In this document: positions 26,399 to 34,713 of the stretch, piece after piece | Layout: every line of letters starts with the position of its first letter | Position numbering within the stretch: the first letter of the stretch is position 1 | Translations under genes and position numbers: made by a program | Assembly: GCF_023715725.1 (NCBI RefSeq) | Contig: NZ_JAMBOT010000004.1 | Coordinates: 310,001 to 374,000 of the forward strand | Source: Paenibacillus pasadenensis | GTDB lineage: Bacteria; Bacillota; Bacilli; Paenibacillales; Paenibacillaceae | Direction: 5' to 3' | Length of the DNA: 64,000 nt | The notes under the pieces: generated by a model | Told to the model about the DNA's origin: nothing | The model's input: only the letters and a program-made list of their open reading frames with translations | Databases searched by the model: none

Positions 26399-27152
26399 TG
26401 CTTTTCCTCCCCACTCGGCCTGGGGCCGGTATTTGATTCATATTGCGGCTGCTGCCGCCGGACGGCTGCGCCTCGCTTTCCTTGAACTTCGGAATAACGG
26501 TAAGCACCGGCAGACCGAGCGCTTCCGCCACGTCCTCTTCGGTTTTGATCGTATCGTCGAGATATTCGAGCAGGAAGGCAACGCCCATGCCCGCCAGCAG
26601 CGACAGAACAAATGCCATCGCGATGTTCAGCTTTGCGTTGGGTGCAACCGGAGCGGCCTTTGCCTTGGGGTCGGCCTGGTTAAGGATCGACACGTTGTCG
26701 ACCTGCAGCAGCTTCGGAATTTCGTTTGAAAATACGACCGACACCGCGTTGACGATGCGCGCCGCATTTTCATAACTCATATCCCGCGCCGTAACGGACA
26801 TGACCTGCGTGTCGTTGACCGAGGTGACCGTCACCTTGCTCGCCAGCTCGCCGGCCGTTTGATTGAGCTGGGGATATTCCTCGGCAACGATTCCCATAAT
26901 GCGCGGCGTCTTGATAATTTCCTTGTAGGTTTTGATCAATTGAATGTTGCTGTTGATCAGGTTCAGATCCAGGCTGGACATCAGCCCGCCTCCGTCCTTC
27001 ACTTGGCCGACCAGCAGCTTCGCCGACGCCTCATATTGCGGCTTGGCATACCAATAGGAATAGGTGGCAGCAAGCGAGCAGCTAATGACGACAATCGCCG
27101 TAATGAGCCACAGCCTTTTCCGGATCATGAACGCGTAGTGTTTAAGTTCCAA
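26379..27152 (-). CDS. Wzz/YveK-type polysaccharide co-polymerase and BY-kinase activator
   Basis: 257 residues with two membrane helices (about 13-33 and 177-198) enclosing an extracytoplasmic Wzz domain (EASAKLLVGQVKDGG; LINSNIQLIKTYKEIIK). The proline-rich segment before the second helix and the cytoplasmic C-terminal tail (EDVAEALGLPVLTVIPKF) match activators of CpsD-type kinases. The start is TTG at 27152, justified by GGAGG 7 nt upstream. It regulates EPS chain length with the adjacent kinase. The gene sits behind a possible attenuator. Confidence 0.93.
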   Translation of the reverse strand: MELKHYAFMIRKRLWLITAIVVISCSLAATYSYWYAKPQYEASAKLLVGQVKDGGGLMSSLDLNLINSNIQLIKTYKEIIKTPRIMGIVAEEYPQLNQTAGELASKVTVTSVNDTQVMSVTARDMSYENAARIVNAVSVVFSNEIPKLLQVDNVSILNQADPKAKAAPVAPNAKLNIAMAFVLSLLAGMGVAFLLEYLDDTIKTEEDVAEALGLPVLTVIPKFKESEAQPSGGSSRNMNQIPAPGRVGRKSNVSLDA

Positions 27153-27231
27153 GATGTCGCCTCCAATAAAAATGAGAATTCTAAACGAATTATTAAAAGA
27201 AGTTAATTATTCAAAACGAGAACAACGAGCC

Positions 27232-27279
27232 AAAAAAAAGAGAGGCAAAGATGGTATTGTTCTATCTCTCGTTTTGCCT
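27232..27279 (-). terminator. Possible intrinsic terminator or attenuator ahead of the EPS operon
   Basis: On the minus strand AGGCAAA (27273-27279) pairs with TTTGCCT (27243-27249) across a 23-nt loop, then CTC and eight T's. It overlaps the end of the small gene and lies 80 bp before the Wzz gene. Seven base pairs with a large loop is weak, so regulated read-through is conceivable. Confidence 0.45.
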
Positions 27280-27564
27280 GCGGTTCAGAAATGCCTCCAC
27301 GCTGCCGCCTTCCAAAACATGCTCGACAAGCTCTTCCGAACTTCGTCCCAGCCCCTGTTCCCGCAGCAGCCCCGTAAGCACGTCCGCTACATTGACCGAT
27401 CCGACGGAGCCCGAAATATCGGCAGCGCTCCCGTTGTTGATCGCAGACTGTGCCGCTCCAGCTTTGTTTAAACTTTTATCCTCCGCCAGCTTATCTAGAA
27501 AAGCGCGTACTCTTACCTGCTTCTCTGCACCCGACAAAGATTCCGCTTGATGATGAAGCATCAT
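27262..27564 (-). CDS. Small helical protein at the head of the EPS operon
   Basis: 100 residues, not recognised. It is supported by a strong ribosome binding site (GGGAGG 9 nt before the ATG) and by position just upstream of the Wzz/BY-kinase genes in the same direction. The sequence looks mostly helical and charged at both ends (GAEKQVRVRAFLDKLAEDK; SSEELVEHVLEGGSVEAFL), with a Gly/Ser/Asn-rich middle and no membrane segment or Cys. A regulatory role for the EPS operon would be a guess. The alternative is that it is a spurious frame in a leader region. Confidence 0.6.
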   Translation of the reverse strand: MMLHHQAESLSGAEKQVRVRAFLDKLAEDKSLNKAGAAQSAINNGSAADISGSVGSVNVADVLTGLLREQGLGRSSEELVEHVLEGGSVEAFLNRRQNER

Positions 27565-27674
27565 GCTTATTATCCTCCCTGAATCTTCAGTCTTCGCAAC
27601 GATCTGACATGATTAGCCAAGCGAACCGCAGCTTATCGGATCAAATTCCGACATGCGGAAGCTTGTTGGTAACG

Positions 27675-27683
27675 ATTATGACA
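27675..27683 (-). promoter_or_regulatory. Possible extended -10 promoter of the EPS operon
   Basis: Minus-strand TGTCATAAT (27683-27675) has the TGn extension and differs from TATAAT at one base. No convincing -35 is present. It would give a leader of roughly 100 nt before the small gene at 27564. Confidence 0.3.
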
Positions 27684-28056
27684 CAGATAGTAGCAAAAGC
27701 TAGAGGGAAGAAAGGCATGTTTCGGATTAGGCTATCCTGTTCATTTTTGAGAATCGTTTTCAAGTACCCTGCTCCTATTTTAACCGCATCTTAAAAAAAG
27801 AATTTTCAGAACTGTTTCCGGTTTCATCGTTTTGTATGCGCTACCTTTCTCCCAAAGAGCTTCCATTCCCGCGTCAGCAGAAGCAGACCTAAGACTCATG
27901 ACGACGCCTGTCAGCTTTTCAACAAAAAAACCCGCTGCATAGCGGGTTCGCTCCATCTCGGCATCGTTGAAATCATACTTTGGAAACAATTTTAACAGCA
28001 GCTCCCATAAATGTTAGGAAGGACTTCTGAATCATAAGAGAGGAAGAGGTCCTAAT
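27684..28056. other. Intergenic region between the EPS operon head and the GtrA gene
   Basis: No gene is supported. It contains the terminator of the GtrA gene at 27922-27948 and otherwise AT-rich sequence that probably includes upstream promoter elements of the EPS operon. Confidence 0.5.
27922..27948 (-). terminator. Intrinsic terminator of the GtrA gene
   Basis: Minus strand AACCCGCT-ATGC-AGCGGGTT, a perfect 8-bp stem followed by a run of T's (A's at 27924-27930 on the plus strand). Confidence 0.85.
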
Positions 28057-28491
28057 TCATCCTTCTCTCGGACTCGATTCGACATGATTCGAGACTTCAG
28101 TCACATGGACCGAGGGACCGGAATCCCGGAAAACCCATAGCTTATTCGCTAAAAATCCGGCTCCGGTCGCTGCAACGATGGCAATTCCTTTGCTAACGAG
28201 CGCATTCCAACCGATAATTTCGTGGAAAATAGCCAAAACAGCGGTTGATAATCCGAACATTAATCCGTTTACGACGAGAAACTTTAACATTTCTCCTTTA
28301 GTTGCCCGGCCGGTGCGCCTAAAGGTCCATTTCCGATTCATTACATAGCTGTTCACAGTACCGCAAGCATAGCTGATTGTCTGGGCAATCAAATAATGAA
28401 CGCCAAACAGCGAGCTGAGCAGAAAAAAAGCGGCATAATCCACCAGCGTGTTCAATACGCCGGTAATGCCGTATTTAATTAATGTTCCCAT
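28057..28491 (-). CDS. GtrA-family membrane protein
   Basis: 144 residues with four hydrophobic helices and the family motifs KYGITGVLNTLVDYAAFFLL at the N-terminus and NSYVMNRKWTFR between helices. GtrA proteins are implicated in moving undecaprenyl-linked sugars or in cell-wall glycosylation. Helix four ends in GFLANKLWVFRD, the usual second NxxWxF motif. The start at 28491 follows AAAGGA spaced 9 nt; 14 further upstream codons are open but unsupported. It is monocistronic with its own terminator, immediately 5' of the EPS operon, and may participate in surface glycan modification. Confidence 0.9.
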   Translation of the reverse strand: MGTLIKYGITGVLNTLVDYAAFFLLSSLFGVHYLIAQTISYACGTVNSYVMNRKWTFRRTGRATKGEMLKFLVVNGLMFGLSTAVLAIFHEIIGWNALVSKGIAIVAATGAGFLANKLWVFRDSGPSVHVTEVSNHVESSPREG

Positions 28492-28731
28492 TGTAAACGT
28501 TCCTTTCCTCGCATAGGGCGATCCTATCACCATTTGTCATTGGCCAGCCCGACGTTCGTCTGGACCGGGTTTGACTTCGCTTCTTTTACCGGCTCCAAGC
28601 CGCACTTTCTTTACGGTAATCCATGAAGTATGGCCAGTCAAGCGGACGGACAATGTCCAGCCCGTTTGGATATAAACCGGCTAAATCGGGTATGTAATGG
28701 TAAACCGCATCCAGAAAGCGAGGGAAAGGCC

Positions 28732-29625
28732 ATGAACAGATGGTTAAAGGGAACAACTACGGCCTTTGCGCTGCTGCTGTGCGCCTCGCCCTTTTTATCC
28801 GGAGCCAAACCCGCCGTTATGACGAATCGGCAGCCTCCGCCGGCTTGGACTTCGCATGCTTTGATCGCCCACGCGATGGGCTCGGTGGATCAGAATTTGT
28901 ATACAAATTCGCTAGAGGCTTTTCAGGAAAACTACGCCAAAGGCTACCGCGTGTTTGAGGTTGATCTGCAGCTGACAACGGACGGATATTTAGTCAGCCG
29001 CCATGACTGGGGAAGTTATCTGTACGACCGGTTTGAGCAAAGCTTGCCCAGAACCGAGATGGACAAGCCGCTTAAGCTGAACCAAATATTGAAGCTGCCG
29101 ATTCTTGGCAAGTACCAAGCGATGAGCTTTGAACAAATCGCCGAGCTTATGCAAAACTATCCGGATATTTGGATCGTTACCGATACAAAGGGAACAACGC
29201 CTGAGGAAATCCGCCAGCAATTTTCGGCCATTATCCGGGCTGCAGAAGGCAAAGAAGAGGTGCTCGCACGAGTTATTCCTCAGCTGTACAGCCGAGATAT
29301 GCTCGCATGGGTAGAATCGGTTCATTCTTTTTCTTCCTATATATATACGCTTTATCAGTCGAAGGATTCGGACGAGGAAGTGCTGGACTTTGTCCGTGCC
29401 AACAACCGCATCGACGCCGTTACCATTCCGGGCGAACGGGTGGAAAGCCTCATCCCCTTTATTAGCAGGCTGGCCTCCCTGCGCGTTCCCGTTTACGCCA
29501 ATACGATTAATGAAGCGGGAGCCGTCCGCAGTCTGGAAGCGGCAGGTGTATACGGCTTCTACAGCGACTCTCTCACTTATAAAGAACTGGACAAAAAAGG
29601 ACTGAGACTGGCTGCTCGTTCATAA
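28732..29625 (+). CDS. Secreted glycerophosphodiester phosphodiesterase-like protein
   Basis: 297 residues with an N-terminal signal peptide (WLKGTTTAFALLLCASPF, cleaved near SGA). A TIM-barrel GDPD domain follows. The catalytic pattern is seen as AHAMG, then ENY..VFEVDLQLTTDGYLVSRH with Glu/Asp metal ligands and the second His. The TSDYL-like ending YGFYSDSL is also typical. Such enzymes hydrolyse glycerophosphodiesters to glycerol-3-phosphate; extracellular forms may act on lipid headgroups or teichoic acids. GAGGG lies 7 nt before the ATG at 28732. It is divergent from the GtrA gene. Some homologues are catalytically degenerate; activity is not proven. Confidence 0.85.
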   Translation: MNRWLKGTTTAFALLLCASPFLSGAKPAVMTNRQPPPAWTSHALIAHAMGSVDQNLYTNSLEAFQENYAKGYRVFEVDLQLTTDGYLVSRHDWGSYLYDRFEQSLPRTEMDKPLKLNQILKLPILGKYQAMSFEQIAELMQNYPDIWIVTDTKGTTPEEIRQQFSAIIRAAEGKEEVLARVIPQLYSRDMLAWVESVHSFSSYIYTLYQSKDSDEEVLDFVRANNRIDAVTIPGERVESLIPFISRLASLRVPVYANTINEAGAVRSLEAAGVYGFYSDSLTYKELDKKGLRLAARS

Positions 29626-29808
29626 ATGTGGAAGCCCGGGCGGAGATTCATCGGATAAGCTTTCTGTCGGTATTTGGAGGAAAAGAAATCCAATTTAGGC
29701 TCACAGATATAGCAGGAAACAAACGGCTCATGAAGAACATGTAGACGACCAGACAACGCGGCTATTCCGCCCGTCTCAAGAATGTCATAAAATTCAGACT
29801 TTAAGCTG

Positions 29809-29837
29809 TTGCATCTTTTGTCAAGGTTGATTATACT
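29809..29837 (+). promoter_or_regulatory. Putative promoter for the 76-residue gene
   Basis: TTGCAT (29809-29814), 17-bp spacer, TATACT (29832-29837). A second perfect TATAAT at 29911-29916 lacks a good -35. The first would give a leader of about 190 nt containing the inverted repeat at 29939-29980. Confidence 0.4.
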
Positions 29838-29938
29838 TACTTTGCGAAAGAAACAAATTGCATGCGATTGATGCTTTACAGACGGAGCGTCAATGGTCTT
29901 GTAACCAATTTATAATTGTTTTTTAAGAATCTATTAAT

Positions 29939-29980
29939 CTTAGTTGGTTACAATAGGAATAACCAATTTAACCAACTAAG
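29939..29980. promoter_or_regulatory. Inverted repeat in the leader of the 76-residue gene
   Basis: CTTAGTTGGTT (29939-29949) pairs perfectly with AACCAACTAAG (29970-29980), with a nested GGTTA/TAACC dyad. The sequence TAACCAATTTA occurs inside it (29960-29970) and again at 29902-29912. It could be an operator or a leader hairpin. The rest of the 29626-30031 gap shows only the promoter candidates. Confidence 0.6.
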
Positions 29981-30031
29981 CCGGACCGATACATGCACGA
30001 ACAACTTGATCAGAATTGGAGTGGAGAGGCT

Positions 30032-30262
30032 ATGAGAACCTTAATTTCTTTTCAAAATAAAAACATCCCCGTTTACGTTACGGAGCAAAACAATAAAAAA
30101 GCTCTCGATAAACTCGGCGAGGTGCTGAACCGCAAGCTGCTTACCGGCAAAAACGCGCTGAAAAGCTGCATCCTTTCCCTTATCAGCGTAGAAATTACCG
30201 GCAGTGAAGCAACGCTGCATACGATCAACGAGAAGGATACGCTGACGATTTCGCTTTATTAA
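30032..30262 (+). CDS. Small protein of unknown function
   Basis: 76 residues starting at the ATG at 30032, preceded by GGAGAGG. The sequence mixes a basic helical middle (NKKALDKLGEVLNRKLLTGK) with beta-prone ends (SLISVEITGSEATLHT). It has no signal peptide, membrane helix or Cys pair; a single Cys is present. It is monocistronic: palindromic leader upstream and strong terminator downstream. I do not recognise a family. Confidence 0.7.
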   Translation: MRTLISFQNKNIPVYVTEQNNKKALDKLGEVLNRKLLTGKNALKSCILSLISVEITGSEATLHTINEKDTLTISLY

Positions 30263-30311
30263 GCCGTTCACAGGCAGCGCTCCATGCTGACTGCTGCTAA
30301 CAGCCCGTTAT

Positions 30312-30346
30312 GGTCCCATCCCGCTCTATGTGGGATGGGGCCTTTT
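30312..30346 (+). terminator. Intrinsic terminator
   Basis: GGTCCCATCCC (30312-30322) pairs with GGGATGGGGCC (30332-30342) with one mismatch, followed by TTTT. It ends the transcript of the 76-residue gene. Confidence 0.8.
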
Positions 30347-30443
30347 GGCATCCGCGCAAAGTGCGCCTGGTTTGGGCTGCGTCTTTGCATATGGTACAGT
30401 TAAACATGTGGTGAACTTGTGCACATGAATGGGAGGAAAACGC

Positions 30444-31430
30444 ATGCTGTTTGTTCATAACGGGGATCTTCACGATCCGTCCCTTAATCTGGCACTGGAG
30501 GAGTATGTGCTCCGTCATCTTCCGGCCGATAACGATTATTTGCTTTTTTATATTAATGAGCCTTCCATTATAATCGGCAAAAACCAGAATACGCTGGAGG
30601 AAATCAATGAGGATTACGTGCAGGAGCGCGGGCTGCATGTCGTCCGCCGCCTGTCGGGAGGCGGAGCCGTTTATCATGATCATGGCAACCTGAACTTCAG
30701 CTTCATCACGAAGGATGACGGAGAATCGTTCCGCAATTACCGCAAATTCACCCAGCCGGTTATCGAAGCTCTGCATTCTATGGGCGTTGAGGCTGAGCTG
30801 AGCGGCCGTAATGACATCCAGGTCGGCGAGCGCAAAATATCCGGCACGGCGCAGTTCGCGACCCGCGGAAGGATGTACACGCACGGCACGCTGCTGTTCC
30901 AATCGGACATTTCCCATGTCGCAGCCGCGCTAAAGGTGAACCCGGAAAAGTTCAAATCCAAGTCGACGAAGTCGGTGCGCAGCCGCGTCGCCAACATTTC
31001 GGAGTTTCTGCTGGAGCCAATGACGGTTGAGCAGTTCCGCTCCCGCCTGCTGGGTTTTCTGTACAAAGGCGAGCCGGTGCAAACGTACGAGCTGACTGAG
31101 GCCGACTGGGAAGGCGTGCGCCGCATTGCCGAGGAGCGCTATAGGAGCTGGGATTGGAATTACGGGCGTTCGCCGGAGTTTAACATGCGGCAGGTCAAAC
31201 GGCTTAGCGCCGGCACCTACGATGTGCGCCTTAACGTAGCGCAAGGGCGGATCGAGCGGGCTTCCATCTATGGCGACTTTTTCGGCACGGCTGAGGTCAG
31301 CGAGCTGGAAGAGCTGCTGGCCGGAATCCGGTACGAACCGGGCTCCGTGCGGGAGGCGCTGGCGGGAGTTGAGCTGACGCCTTATCTTGGTCCGGTGGAG
31401 CTGGAGGAGTTTTTGGAGCTGATGTTTTAA
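30444..31430 (+). CDS. lplA: Lipoate-protein ligase A
   Basis: 328 residues. The catalytic domain has NLALEEYVLRH at the N-terminus, the lipoyl-AMP binding RRLSGGGAVYHDHGN, and GRNDIQVGERKISGTAQF, the conserved lysine region. The C-terminal accessory domain (from about 250) is present, as in two-domain ligases. It activates free lipoate with ATP and attaches it to E2/GcvH lysines in the cytoplasm. GGAGG lies 7 nt before the ATG at 30444; five more upstream codons are open. It is monocistronic and converges with the DUF2500 gene. Confidence 0.93.
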   Translation: MLFVHNGDLHDPSLNLALEEYVLRHLPADNDYLLFYINEPSIIIGKNQNTLEEINEDYVQERGLHVVRRLSGGGAVYHDHGNLNFSFITKDDGESFRNYRKFTQPVIEALHSMGVEAELSGRNDIQVGERKISGTAQFATRGRMYTHGTLLFQSDISHVAAALKVNPEKFKSKSTKSVRSRVANISEFLLEPMTVEQFRSRLLGFLYKGEPVQTYELTEADWEGVRRIAEERYRSWDWNYGRSPEFNMRQVKRLSAGTYDVRLNVAQGRIERASIYGDFFGTAEVSELEELLAGIRYEPGSVREALAGVELTPYLGPVELEEFLELMF

Positions 31431-31455
31431 AAAGTTATTGCTTCCTATATTTACA

Positions 31456-31490
31456 GCAACCCCCCGTCATGCTGACGGGGGGTTGCTTAT
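31456..31490. terminator. Strong hairpin terminator between convergent genes
   Basis: GCAACCCCCCGTCA and TGACGGGGGGTTGC form a perfect 14-bp stem with a TGC loop (31456-31486). T-tracts are weak on both sides, but its place between two convergent genes supports bidirectional use. Confidence 0.75.
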
Positions 31491-31506
31491 TGCTATGTGA
31501 TTGGAA

Positions 31507-31908
31507 TTAACCAAACTGAATTACCCGATTATTATCCCGCTCGAACCCTTGATATCTGTTTCCGCGAAAGCTCAGCTTGCCGACATCCCCCTCGGCCAAT
31601 TGGCCGAAGTCGCGTCCGCTAACCGTAAACTCCATCCGGTCGCCGCTTTCCACCTCGAAGGTTGCATAATAATCGGTAAATGTCTGCTGATGCTGCCCTT
31701 CTTCGTATGGCTGCTGGCTTCGAACTCTGGAGCGTTTGCTGACAACGGCCGCCTTAACAAAGAGGAGCGGCTGAGCGTTGTTCCGGCTCCAGCTCATATA
31801 AGTCTTCAGCAGGCCCGCTCCGATTATGACTGCGATGACCGCGATCAAAATCGTCAACGTAGTTCCCGCCGCCGAAAAGATCGAATCGATGCCCGAATCG
31901 GTTCCCAT
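31507..31908 (-). CDS. DUF2500-family membrane protein
   Basis: 133 residues. One membrane helix at about 17-38 is followed by a cytoplasmic or extracellular beta-rich domain. The family pattern is clear: KAAVVSKRSRV, TDYYATFEVESGDRMEFTVS, GRDFGQLAEGDVGKLSFRG and RYQGFER (as in E. coli YhhM). Function is unknown. GGAGGGAACGGGA precedes the ATG at 31908. Confidence 0.85.
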   Translation of the reverse strand: MGTDSGIDSIFSAAGTTLTILIAVIAVIIGAGLLKTYMSWSRNNAQPLLFVKAAVVSKRSRVRSQQPYEEGQHQQTFTDYYATFEVESGDRMEFTVSGRDFGQLAEGDVGKLSFRGNRYQGFERDNNRVIQFG

Positions 31909-32079
31909 TCCCGTTCCCTCCCCAGATGACTGGCCTGATTATGCCTTAGTCCCATTTTATGTGGTTATGGGCAGCATATTCGAAGGGATTTGCTCCGCTC
32001 GTCCCGTGTACGGAGAATCGCCCGAACGTTTCTATGTATTTCTCATACTTTAAAATAGAATGTTTGGGAGGATGATAGA

Positions 32080-32568
32080 ATGAATGAGCGATGGGCAGTT
32101 ACCAACCATGTAAAGGGTAAACACATGGGGTTAATTTTAGTTTTATTTATTTTACTCGTTGTAGCCCTTGCTTGTACTTCAATTAGCTCATCCAGCAATT
32201 CTGATATAGGCATAGCTGGTACCACCGGTTTCACCGTTTATAATGATACTCAAAGCTATGACTTGGTTGCTACATCTCTTACTGGCAACTTTGAGTCCCC
32301 TTTTCCGTCTTTGCATACTATTCTTCCGGGCAGGAGCTATACCTTTCAGGTGTTGGAGAGAGGAAGTAACCCCTCAAGCGCTCAAGCAAGTTACAGCATT
32401 AGATCTCAAGGCCAGTCTGTCGGAACCGCTGAGATAAGAATGCTGTTAACCCCCTATAGATTATATGGTTTATTCTATATTTACGTGGCGGATTCATTTG
32501 CCGCGGTACAATCTGGAGTTGCAACCGGTACGACGACTCCAAAAACGATAAGAATTTCTCAAATTTGA
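32080..32568 (+). CDS. Predicted secreted or anchored protein, unknown function
   Basis: 162 residues. A hydrophobic segment at about 16-33 (GLILVLFILLVVALACT) acts as signal or anchor, and the LACT ending would fit a lipoprotein-like cysteine, though a second N-terminal basic stretch is long. The rest is Ser/Thr-rich and beta-prone (TTGFTVYNDTQSYDLVATS). GGGAGG precedes the ATG at 32080 by 8 nt. The region reads more AT-rich than its neighbours, which may indicate a recent acquisition. No homologue family is recognised. It is monocistronic, with a bidirectional terminator after it. Confidence 0.7.
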   Translation: MNERWAVTNHVKGKHMGLILVLFILLVVALACTSISSSSNSDIGIAGTTGFTVYNDTQSYDLVATSLTGNFESPFPSLHTILPGRSYTFQVLERGSNPSSAQASYSIRSQGQSVGTAEIRMLLTPYRLYGLFYIYVADSFAAVQSGVATGTTTPKTIRISQI

Positions 32569-32580
32569 TTTTTAGTCTGA

Positions 32581-32634
32581 AAAATAGCCTCCAATGATTA
32601 GATGATTTCTAACCGTTGGAGGCTGTTCTTTTGT
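32581..32634. terminator. Bidirectional terminator
   Basis: AGCCTCCAA (32586-32594) pairs with TTGGAGGCT (32616-32624). T-rich tracts follow on both strands (GTTCTTTT on plus, ATTTTT on minus). It lies between the secreted-protein gene and convergent oppF. Confidence 0.75.
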
Positions 32635-32650
32635 GATATTTGCTTAAAAG

Positions 32651-33679
32651 TTAACCCAGCGTTTTTGCGGCCATCCGCTGCAAGTCCCCATCCTCCACTA
32701 GAGGAAAATGACAGCTCACCTGCCGCCCCGGAAGAGCCTCTCGGAGCAGCGGCTCCTCCGCTTTGCAGCGGTCCTTGGCGATTGGACAGCGCGGATGGAA
32801 ACGGCAGCCCGACGGCGGGTTGGCCGGGGACGGCACATCGCCCTTCAGAATAATCCGCTCGCGCTTGAGCGCCGGATTCGGGCGCGGAATTGAGGAGAGA
32901 AGCGCCGCTGTGTACGGATGAAGCGGCTTATTGTACAGCTCCTCCGTCGGCCCTACCTCCGCCATTTTGCCCAGATACATGACGCCGACCCGGTCGGAAA
33001 TATGCCGAACGACGTTCAAGCCGTGCGCGATAAACAGGAACGTAAGGCCAAGGTCCTTCTGCAGGCGCGCAAGCAGGTTCAGCACCTGTGATTGGACGGA
33101 CACGTCCAGGGCGCTGACCGCCTCGTCGGCGACGATAAACTTCGGATTCAGCGCAATCGCCCGGGCAATGCCGATCCGCTGCCGCTGGCCGCCGGAAAAT
33201 TCATGCGGGTAACGGTTGCGGCGGGAGGCGTCGAGGCCGACCAGCTCCATCAGCTCCACGACACGCGCGTCGATCTGCGCAGACTTCATATCCGTATGCA
33301 CCCGAAGCGGCTCTCCGATAATGTCCGACACTAGAAAGCGCGGATTCAGCGAGCCGAACGGATCCTGGAAAATGATTTGCAGATCCTGGCGCAGGTCGCG
33401 CAGCTTGGAGCTGCCGAGCGCGTGGATGTTCTCGCCGCCATAGATGACTTCGCCCTCCGTTGCGCTTTGCAAGCGGAGAATGACGCGGCCGAGCGTTGAC
33501 TTGCCGCAGCCGGATTCGCCGACAAGGCCAAACGTCTCCCCTTTTTTGATTTCCAGGGAAATGTCGTCAACCGCCTTCACCTGGCCGACAACACGGCTCA
33601 GCAAGCCTTTTTTGATGGGGAAGTATTTCTTGATGTGCTTAACCTCAATCAGCGTCTCGTTGGACAGCTGTTTGCTCAT
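32651..33679 (-). CDS. oppF: Oligopeptide ABC transporter ATP-binding protein F
   Basis: 342 residues. Walker [12 protein letters not shown], signature LSGGQ-type [14 protein letters not shown], Walker [14 protein letters not shown], and the H-loop [10 protein letters not shown]. The C-terminal Opp/Dpp extension has [15 protein letters not shown], which in this family binds an iron-sulfur cluster. It powers peptide uptake as a heterodimer with OppD at the membrane. Its ATG overlaps the oppD stop by 4 bp. Confidence 0.94.
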   Translation of the reverse strand: MSKQLSNETLIEVKHIKKYFPIKKGLLSRVVGQVKAVDDISLEIKKGETFGLVGESGCGKSTLGRVILRLQSATEGEVIYGGENIHALGSSKLRDLRQDLQIIFQDPFGSLNPRFLVSDIIGEPLRVHTDMKSAQIDARVVELMELVGLDASRRNRYPHEFSGGQRQRIGIARAIALNPKFIVADEAVSALDVSVQSQVLNLLARLQKDLGLTFLFIAHGLNVVRHISDRVGVMYLGKMAEVGPTEELYNKPLHPYTAALLSSIPRPNPALKRERIILKGDVPSPANPPSGCRFHPRCPIAKDRCKAEEPLLREALPGRQVSCHFPLVEDGDLQRMAAKTLG

Positions 33680-34713
33680 ACTCTGACCTCCCCTTGCGCA
33701 ATGGCTGCGCCGGCCGGAGATACTGACGATTCGCCCGCATGCTCCTCATACAGCCAGCAGGCCGCTTTATGATCCGGTCCGAGCTGGAAGAAGCCCGGCT
33801 CCCGCTTGCGGCAAATATCCATCGCATGCTCGCAGCGCGGATGGAATCGGCAGCCTGTCGGGAGCTGGTTAATACGCGGAATGTTGCCTTTAATCGTATA
33901 AAGCTCCTCGCCGTCAATCACCTCGAATCCAGGGATCGACTTCAGCAGGCCAACGGTGTACGGATGGCTCGGCTTGGCGAAAATTTCATGAACGGAGCCC
34001 TCCTCCATAATGCCGCCCGCATACATTACAACAATGCGGTCCGCCATTTCCGCCGCCACGCCCATATCGTGAGTGATCATAATGATGGACATGTCATTGT
34101 TCTTCTTGAGCTGCTGCAGCAAATCGAGAATTTGCGCCTGCACCGTCACGTCGAGCGCCGTCGTCGGCTCGTCCGCAATGAGCAGCTCCGGCTGGCAGGC
34201 CAAAGCAATCGCAATGACAACACGCTGGCACATGCCGCCGGACAGCTCATGGGGATACTGCCTTACACGCACCTCGGGCGACGGGATGCCGACCTGCCGC
34301 AGCAGATCAACCGCGGCTTTCATCGCTTCCTTGTCGGACTTGTTCTGATGCAGCCGCAGGCTTTCTGCAATCTGCTCGCCTACAGTGAACACCGGATTAA
34401 GCGAGCTCATCGGATCCTGAAAAATCATCGCAATCCGGTTGCCGCGGATTTTGCGCATTTCCTCCTGGCTTTTCACCGACAGGTCTACGCCGTCGAACTT
34501 TATATCACCCTCGAGAATCATGCCCCCGGCGTAATCTATAAGACGCATGACAGCAAGCGAGGTGACGCTTTTGCCGCTGCCGGACTCGCCGACGATGCAA
34601 AGCGTTTTGCCCTTTTCCAGGTCGAAGGAAATCCGGTCGGTCGCCCGCACAATCTCCTTGTTGACCAGGAATCCGGCGGTCATTTGGTTGACTTCGAGAA
34701 TTTTGCGCGCCAT
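33676..34713 (-). CDS. oppD: Oligopeptide ABC transporter ATP-binding protein D
   Basis: 345 residues. Walker [14 protein letters not shown], Walker [13 protein letters not shown] and H-loop MITHDMGV. The signature reads [16 protein letters not shown], with Cys where Arg is usual (LSGGMRQRV). The C-terminal [15 protein letters not shown] is the Opp extension. It partners OppF. The start overlaps the 3' end of oppC by 34 bp. Confidence 0.94.
   Translation of the reverse strand: MARKILEVNQMTAGFLVNKEIVRATDRISFDLEKGKTLCIVGESGSGKSVTSLAVMRLIDYAGGMILEGDIKFDGVDLSVKSQEEMRKIRGNRIAMIFQDPMSSLNPVFTVGEQIAESLRLHQNKSDKEAMKAAVDLLRQVGIPSPEVRVRQYPHELSGGMCQRVVIAIALACQPELLIADEPTTALDVTVQAQILDLLQQLKKNNDMSIIMITHDMGVAAEMADRIVVMYAGGIMEEGSVHEIFAKPSHPYTVGLLKSIPGFEVIDGEELYTIKGNIPRINQLPTGCRFHPRCEHAMDICRKREPGFFQLGPDHKAACWLYEEHAGESSVSPAGAAIAQGEVRV

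Noticed and set aside
27780..27989. 69-codon minus-strand gene
   Set aside because: Its frame crosses the perfect terminator hairpin of the GtrA gene (27922-27948), begins at a TTG with a poorly spaced ribosome binding site, and has no recognisable similarity.
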